A stretch of 64,000 nucleotides of DNA from Magicicada septendecula (Eukaryota; Arthropoda; Insecta; Hemiptera; Cicadidae), in the NCBI GenBank assembly GCA_034769895.1, contig JAWRYS010001452.1, positions 248,001 through 312,000 on the forward strand, read 5' to 3'. The notes under the pieces were generated by a model. The model had not been told where the DNA came from and searched no databases. It was given only the letters and a program-made list of their open reading frames with translations. Position 1 is the first letter of the stretch, and every line of letters begins with the position of its first letter. This document shows, piece by piece, positions 57,975 to 64,000 of this stretch. Both the position numbers and the translations under genes were made by a program.

Positions 57975-58512
57975 AACGCAATCTGTTAATTTGTATAAGT
58001 TGCACGATCGGAAGAGCTTTAAACCTTTTGTACAACTCTCGATTGTGCAGTCGCCTCCAAATGTCGTTTTCCTTCACAGGGCCATAGATTCTCCTCAGTC
58101 GCCTCCTCTCAAAAACGGATAGTTTCTGCTCATCTAGTTTTTTTTTAGTACCCAGCATTCCGAGCCATACATCAGGACTGGTCTTATCAAGGTCTTGTAT
58201 AGGGTGGCTTTTGTATCTTTACTTATTAATTTTGACTTAAAATGTTTCACCAGTCCGTAGTAACACCTATTAGCAGATAATATCCGTTTTTCAATGTCTC
58301 TAGAGGAGTCATTTCCAGAGTCCACATATGACCCGAGATCTGGGAAACCCTGAACCTTTTCAAATTCATAATCATTAATGCGCAGGGACAGGGCACGAGT
58401 GTTGGCACCTACAACCATATATTTGGTTTTGCTTTGGTTTATAAACAAACCCATAGCCTTAGGGGAGAACTCCAGTTCCTGAAAGGCTTCTTTTAAGCCA
58501 GATTCAGACCTA
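57975..58512 (-). mobile_element. LINE reverse-transcriptase C-terminal region (part 1), 5'-truncated
   Basis: Encodes the late reverse-transcriptase and C-terminal part of a non-LTR element: INQSKTKYMVVG, then LGSYVDSGND, ANRCYYGL, LYKTLIRPVLMYGSECW, and RRLRRIYGP-KENDIWRR. A one-codon-scale frameshift near the poly-T at 58138 breaks it. The 5' end is truncated at 58512 next to the 12-bp TSD. The Polinton sits between this and 25910-26168. The LINE totals about 0.8 kb. Confidence 0.85.
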
Positions 58513-58524
58513 AACAATACTTTT

Positions 58525-58666
58525 AGTAGAAAAGCAAAAGGTTCAATTTTACAATTATTTCATGATAATAGCAATAATTTAGTTTCTACTTGTGACTTTT
58601 GTTACATATGGGTTCAAAAAAATGTTGCCCCCCCCGCCCAGTCAAAAACATTACCAGCCGCCACTG
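58525..58666 (+). other. Right end of the outer hAT
   Basis: After the LINE TSD the outer hAT resumes and ends in GCCGCCACTG at 58666, like the hAT at 46261. The next 8 bases (GGCTCTAT) would be its TSD. The left end is beyond the window. This makes the outer hAT the host of everything from before base 1 to 58666. Confidence 0.65.
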
Positions 58667-58849
58667 GGCTCTATATATGGAGAAATAAGGAAAGAATAAC
58701 CTTTCTCACTAGAAACCATACACTAAAACTGTGTGTCATTAGAAAATATGAAAATACATGACCATTGAATCATATAGGCCTACCAATGAATGCTCTGCCT
58801 GTTTGGTGCACATCACGCATGAAGTGTGTAGTTGAGCTGTGATATCATG

Positions 58850-59230
58850 TGCTGCTGGTTCAAACAGAAGTTTGCTCCTGTGGTGGAAACATTTTTTTGA
58901 CTCACAAAACATTCCAGTAAAAGCTCTTCTGATTCTTGACAATGCTGGAGTACATCCAGATGAAGAAGAATTAAGAGGAGAGAAATCAGAACCGTCATAT
59001 GCAAACATGTAATTTCTTTTGTCAACCAGTGGAGCAAAATGTGCTGTATTCCATCAAGGTTATATTATCTTAAATGACTTCTTTCATACTTGCTTGATTC
59101 TCTGGAAGAAAATGTAACAATTTTTGAAGCAATAAAGTATGTGACGATAAAGGATTCTATTATTGGGCATCACAATCATGGGAAGAAGTTGGCACTTCAA
59201 CTATAGTGCAGTCATGACATCATATCCATG
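58850..59230 (+). pseudogene. Tigger/pogo-type DDE transposase fragment
   Basis: Plus strand: LLILDNAGVHPDEEEL carries the second catalytic Asp region of pogo-like transposases. Further pieces downstream suit the same family (NVLYSIK region, then SWEEVGTSTI near 59170-59200). Several frameshifts and stops. No terminal repeats located. 59230-59753 shows nothing recognisable. Confidence 0.6.
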
Positions 59231-59753
59231 TTGAAAGTTGAAAAATAAATATCAGAACAGGAGAAAAAACTTATGCCTTTGTAAGGTATTCAGCAACATG
59301 AAAGCACTCAAAGATATTGAGAAGTCACCTACCAATATCGAGAAACAGCCACAACAGGATCTGACATTTCGTTGATAAGGCTCTGGACCAATATTGCATC
59401 CGCAAATTGCACCACCCAGAACAAGCAAACACGTAATACTGGTTTTTTTGTTAAAAAAAAAGACTACTACAAAAAAGAATTAAAATTATGAAGGGACAAT
59501 TAATTAATGACACTTAATTAAATTTCTATTTTTAAGCATTTCATAAATAAAAATGTTACAGAAAAACAAATGTGTAACATAATTAAATTACTATAGTTTT
59601 ACTTATAATTATTTTATTTTATACTAAAGTATTCTACTTTTTAATTTTTATTTTTGCAAGGGTTTAAACACTTTTGGTTTTTGAGTAGTTTATGTAATGC
59701 ACTTTGTGTAACTGGGCATTTCCACATGTCATATGATTTTTGTTACCTGACAG

Positions 59754-59778
59754 CAGTGGCGGCTCGTAAGTAGGGGTG
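59754..59778 (+). other. Left end of another hAT
   Basis: CAGTGGCGGCTCGTAAGTAGG matches the hAT terminal motif. The preceding 8 bases are CCTGACAG. Its body is interrupted at about 59779 by the next element, and the far end is outside the window. Confidence 0.5.
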
Positions 59779-60129
59779 TTATGGAGGTTCGAATCCACTA
59801 TCTTTCCCTAGAGTGCGAGTGAGAGCGAAGACATATATAAAGAGTGCAAGTGAGATGGTGAGTGTGCAGTTAGGTGGGGGGTCACGTGACAGTGGTGGGC
59901 GTGACGAAGGTGTTAGTCGTAAGTCGGCCATGTTGTCGGCGTCGGCCATTTTGTCGGGCGGCGGTGATGTTGTAGGGGGGTATCGATGCGTTGATTGGTG
60001 GAAGTCCGCCGTTCGCCGCACGGCGGCAGCCTGGTCACCGCCAGGTCGTGGACCGGTCGCCGCCTGGACGTAGATTGGTCGGCGTATCGTCCATGTTAGA
60101 AAAGTCGTCGGGCATACCGCCGCTCGGAT

Positions 60130-61520
60130 ATCGTTGATGCGAAGAGACTGAGTGAGGTGTATTGCATTGTTGCCAACTTGTGAACTGTGTTAAATTTGAA
60201 CGCCGTTCGCCGCTGGGTCGCCGCCCGGCCGCCGCCTGGACGTCGTCGTAGATTGGTGGTAAATTCGAATGTGTGTGTCTGTGGAAAGTATATATTGTGT
60301 TCATCATCACTGCGTTCCGCAAAACTCTCGATGACTTGGTCCCTCAGTGTATAATTGAAAATCAATTCACTTGTAAAATTGAATATCGCACATCCATGCA
60401 CAGAAAATAAGTATTACCATATATAATATTCTGATTGATATGTAATTTCTATAGGTAAATTTGATTATTGTTGGTCATGTATAATGAGAACGTATGTGTT
60501 GGTGGTAAATATATTTGAATTTTGGCGGCAAAGAGGCTGTGTGACTTGAATTGGCGGGCAATGTAGTGATTAGTTGTGTATGATAGGTGGGAGTAAAATT
60601 GAATTTTGGCGGCGAAGAGGCTGAGTGAAGTGTATTGACAGGCCTTGTTGTCAACTTGTACATAATGTCTCGTATGCTGTGGAAGGTATGTATATACCGC
60701 ATAATTGTAAATAATACCCAGTATGTCGCGGAAGGCAAGAACAAATATATGTTTGTGCATTCGCTCGTGTATGCAGTGCATAATTGAAAACCACTTCACT
60801 TGTTAAAATTTGTGTAAAAACACACAAATACCTACATCATGCATGGAAAATAATTACTATATATATTATTGTGTTGGGTATGTAATATGTGTATGTTCAT
60901 AGTTGAAAATTATTTCATATAAAAATAATTGAAATGTTGAAATGTGTGTTGAGGTAGAAAGGAATTTACAGTTGGACGTTAGCTGTTCTTCAGCGGCAAC
61001 TGGCGGTCGTTGTAAGATATTTTTGATGAAAATTACAACTTGTACATAATATCCTGTATGCTGTGGAAGGCATGTAATACATCTTTGTTCATTGGTTGTG
61101 TAAGATTGGTGGGGGTAAATTTGAATTTTGGCTGCGAAGACGATTATGTTTAACGACAATGTATGTGTCAGTGGTAGGTATATATTGTGAAAAGAAAGAG
61201 GTAGTGTGTTCTGCATCGGGCGGTTGTAGTAAAAAGGTGTAGTGTGTTCTTCTTCTGCATCTGACGGTCATCGTAAGGTACTCTTGATGAAAATGATGAC
61301 TTGTACATAATGTACCGTATGCCGTGGAAGGCGTGTATGCAGCGCATAATTAAAAACCACTTCACTTGTAAAAATTGTGTAACACACTGAGGTTATGTTC
61401 AATGGAATGTATGTATCTGTGGTAAGTATATATTGTGAAAAAAGGTAGTGTTTTCTGCGTCTGGTGATCATTGTAAAAAGGTAAAGTGTCCTCTTCTTCT
61501 GCATCTGGCGGGCGTTGGTT
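60130..61520 (+). repeat. Degenerate interspersed module repeat
   Basis: Phrases such as AACTTGTACATAATGT, GTATGCTGTGGAAGGC, AACCACTTCACTTGT and GGCGGCGAAGAGGCTG recur four or five times in shuffled spacing (about 60130, 60520, 60605, 61035, 61300, 61440). No coding sequence is evident. It looks like a decayed long-period tandem repeat. Confidence 0.6.
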
Positions 61521-61934
61521 TAAAATTATTCTATAGTTTCTTTCAAAAGTAGTGTATTACCATCATGGAATTATTTTTAAAAAAAATTGAATTTTTTTAA
61601 GTTGTATGTAATAACACGTGATCGGTCGGTGCGCAACGTCCGCTCGAGCTTGTACATTGGCAGAATGTACTGTTTTTTAAAATATTGTTAATGTTCACAC
61701 ATGTGAAAAGGACTTTTGAAAGTAAACAAAATGAAATGTTAAGGCAATTACGTATAATTTAAACAATGCATGTTCGTTACAATGGATGTAGGAAGGCTGT
61801 TGGGGAACGATGGAGGGGGAAACCAGACGGTGCGGTTATTTGTGTCCGATCGAGGGGGAACCAGACGATGCGCAGTAAGTGGTTATTAATAACCCTGTAA
61901 AACAGGATGCAAGCCGTTTTCACACGCCAGGTTT

Positions 61935-62295
61935 AGTGGGTTGGTGGGGGGAGGCGACCAGTCGGCGAAGGTTATTTTTAACCGTCTAGACAGGGTGATG
62001 CAATCTACTCCCGTCGAGCGCGGAAAGGCAGAGGCGAACAGACGGCAACAGTTATTTTTTTATACGACTAGACGGAGTGATGTCATCGAATCCTGGCGAG
62101 CGTGTGGGGACGGAAGGGGGGAGGCGACCAGACGACGGCAACAATTTTTTATACGTCTAAACAGGGTGACGTTATTGACTCCCATTGAGCGTGTGGGAAC
62201 AGAAGGGAGGTAGGCGAATAGACGGTGGCACTATTTTCTTATGCGTCTAGACAGGGTAATCTAATCGACCTCCGCCGAGCCCGGAAGGTGGGTAA
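61935..62295 (+). repeat. Degenerate tandem repeat of about 85-90 bp, four copies
   Basis: Each unit has GGAGGCGA-CAGACGG-CAA, a T-rich stretch, CGTCTAGACAGGGTGA, then CGAGCG-GG-A. Copies begin near 61950, 62030, 62120 and 62205. The related AACCAGACG phrase at 61815-61865 suggests older copies. Unrelated to the coding remnants nearby. Confidence 0.65.
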
Positions 62296-62771
62296 TAGAA
62301 GGTTGTTATTTTTATGCAAGCCGTCTGATACAAGCGAACGGATGTTTGCACTGTCTCCGAAATGATGCAAAATAAAACAACTTTGTATTCAATTAGTAAT
62401 TTACCAGAATCTTACTAAGAACTCGCACCGATGAAACACTGAGCGAAGAATAAGGAGGGAATACCATCCAGTCGGGGACGCTTCCCCTCCCATCGTTCGT
62501 ACTATAGGAAAGAGGGCTACGATTGAGAGGGTATTACGAAATTAAAGTACACGAAAATTGTTATAAATGACTACATTTATTAATATAAAAAATACATACA
62601 TTAAAATATGTGTGTACATACATAATATTCTTATGCTAGAAAAAAGAGCAACTTACTATTTACAGCAAAAAAAAACAATAATATACAGCGTGCGCTTAAT
62701 TGTGTCTGCGCACTGTGTTGGACAGTGGAGTGTATACGTTGTGAGAATCATGCAGTATCATGCAGTAGGCT

Positions 62772-63005
62772 CTAAGCGGGTAAATTGGTCGTGGACTCGA
62801 ATTCCAATCTGACGTCAACCGGCGAAGACTTGAGCGAATCGTCCTGTCTGCTACAATCGAAGACGAATAGCGGTGCTTTCGCTATGAACACGGTCGGTGT
62901 TAGAAGTACGTTGGGTTGAGTTCTACGGTAGTACGATTTTTGAAATCGTGAATACACGTCGTACAAAAGAGCGTAACGTCCGTTATCGATATCCAGGTTC
63001 AGAAC
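62772..63005 (-). pseudogene. Polinton capsid C-terminal fragment
   Basis: The minus strand encodes YDVYSRFQKSYYRR, KAPLFVFDCSRQDDSLKSS and VDVRLEFES, clearly homologous to the capsid C-terminus at 56300-56500 of the full Polinton but diverged. It is therefore from another Polinton lineage and not a recent copy. Confidence 0.75.
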
Positions 63006-63484
63006 ATTCTCTGGTAGCAGCAGGTTTCTCCCCCAGATGCTGCTGCGGGTGAGGCTGTGGCTGCTGAGGCTGCGGCTGTTGCAGTTGTGACCGTCGCTGC
63101 AGTTGTATTTTACTGAAAAATAAAATATAACAACATGTACAGGCCTGGAAATAAAATATGCATATTAAGGAGAATAAGATCCCCCCCCCATCTGAACGTA
63201 CACACGTTGCGATAACATATGAACAGTCAGCATCTTGTTGTAAGCGGATAAATATAACTTCATACCCCCCCCCCTCGATCACGTGTGCATGGCGTGTGAA
63301 GGTCTCAGCGGGATTACATTACATCAGCCACGGCTAGCATCCTGTTTCACAAGGTTAAACAAATTAACTGTCGCCGTCTAGTCACCTACCTCTCCCTACC
63401 TCGCGAAGGTCTATTGAATTTGCACTCTGTGAATTGTAATAAATAATTTGTATACACGAAATACGAGTTTATTCTTACCGTTAG

Positions 63485-63795
63485 TTACTGGTCTGTGTAC
63501 CTCCGCCTCTTCACGTTAGGACCAGCATCGCCATTGGATAGCGTACGTTTACGCGTTCTGTAGTGTCTGTACGCGAGCGTAGTTACGCCGTCGTCCAGTA
63601 CGTACCTCTTATAATCATAAGGTGACAGGGAAAGTTTCGTTACACGTTGCGTGTACAGCTTATGACGATCGCTTCGTATACACTCGGTAGAGGTGAAAAC
63701 CGTACGACTGTCGAAAAGACCTCGCAGTACAATTGATGTCGTAACCTATTTCTTATTGCCGTCCTTGGCACACCTTGCGCCACCTTTTTGTCGGT
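63485..63795 (-). pseudogene. Polinton PolB C-terminal fragment
   Basis: The minus strand encodes KVAQGVPRTAIRNRL, as in the PolB C-terminal part at 49855-49905, then after a frameshift near 63715 a tail with RYVLDDGVTTLAYRHY, matching the region near 50015-50070, to a natural stop at 63485. It lies upstream of the capsid fragment in the same orientation, but integrase, ATPase and the rest are absent between them. Confidence 0.75.
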
Positions 63796-64000
63796 GCGAT
63801 TAACGGGGGTTAGATTTGAGAGTCAGTGGTGTAATCTGGTTCGCCATCCGCCACCTGGCCTCCGCCCGGCTGCCGCCCGAATGTCATCGATGATTGGTCG
63901 CGAATTTTCCAACATGGCCAACATCCCGCAACTCCGTGACTACCCCCACCTATCCCCCTCCCGTTAACATGGGGAAGATAGTGGATTCGAACTCTCATAA

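Larger units (their letters stand above)
59779..64000 (-). mobile_element. Inverted-repeat-bounded remnant of a second Polinton-like element
   Basis: The first 30 bases (containing GGTTCGAATCCACTATCTT) recur inverted at 63970-64000. GC-rich subterminal sequence with GGCGGCAGCC and CCGCC blocks is present at both ends. Inside are minus-strand fragments of PolB (63485-63795) and capsid (62772-63005), implying a deletion derivative of a Polinton. The right terminus may extend past base 64000, so TSDs cannot be tested. 62300-62770 and 63006-63484 are non-coding except a Gln/Pro-rich stretch after an acceptor-like site at about 63115. Confidence 0.5.

Overview
The window is eukaryotic, very probably arthropod (likely insect) DNA. 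It is AT-rich and intron-bearing, and it holds hAT, Polinton, Penelope-like (PLE), LINE, Tigger and LTR elements whose primer-binding sites match the 3' end of tRNA-Lys. I see no host single-copy gene. Almost everything is transposable-element sequence, and the insertions can be ordered because many keep target-site duplications (TSDs).

Layout. (1) 1-21048, minus strand: a tandem array LTR-internal-LTR-internal... of a non-autonomous LTR retrotransposon. The LTRs are about 3.15 kb, the internal regions about 2.62 kb, and the period about 5.77 kb. Each internal region carries two gag-like coiled-coil ORFs and no pol. (2) 21049-25897: coding remains of an old plus-strand hAT (outer hAT), broken by the array, by a fold-back PLE fragment with two hammerhead-ribozyme motifs (21762-22011), and by a minus-strand inner hAT (22158-25583). 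The inner hAT itself carries a Polinton DNA-polymerase fragment. (3) 25910-58512: a 5'-truncated LINE with a 12-bp TSD that lies in the 3' part of the outer hAT. (4) 26169-57974: a complete, decaying 31.8-kb Polinton/adintovirus-like element inserted in that LINE. It has terminal inverted repeats and a 6-bp TSD. (5) 58525-58666: the right end of the outer hAT. (6) 58667-59753: intervening DNA with a dead Tigger transposase. (7) 59754-64000: the left end of another hAT, then a GC-rich inverted-repeat-bounded segment holding minus-strand fragments of a second Polinton (PolB and capsid C-termini) and two degenerate tandem repeats.

The Polinton contains three younger insertions: a second tandem LTR-retrotransposon array (28739-42093, TSD ATAT, itself holding a solo LTR at 30135-31710), a hAT (46261-49543, TSD GTAAATTA, itself holding a PLE fragment with a hammerhead) and a solo LTR (50987-52429, TSD ACTG). 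Without these it is about 13.7 kb. Its genes are an IAP-like BIR protein and two unrecognised genes (minus strand), then protein-primed PolB, retrovirus-type integrase with chromodomain, packaging ATPase, a DUF8207-like protein, a fibre-like repeat protein, a phospholipase-A2 protein, a double-jelly-roll capsid protein and two terminal ORFs (plus strand). I found no maturation protease. Only the ATPase and the last ORF look intact. PolB, integrase, fibre, the DUF8207-like gene and capsid carry stops of all three kinds and frameshifts, so the element is a relic.

The most unusual observations are: the two tandem arrays of related pol-less LTR elements, whose LTRs contain repeated copies of their own LTR-end/primer-binding-site cassette; a hAT carrying a Polinton polymerase segment in the same reading frame as its transposase; and hammerhead-bearing Penelope fragments with visible TSDs.
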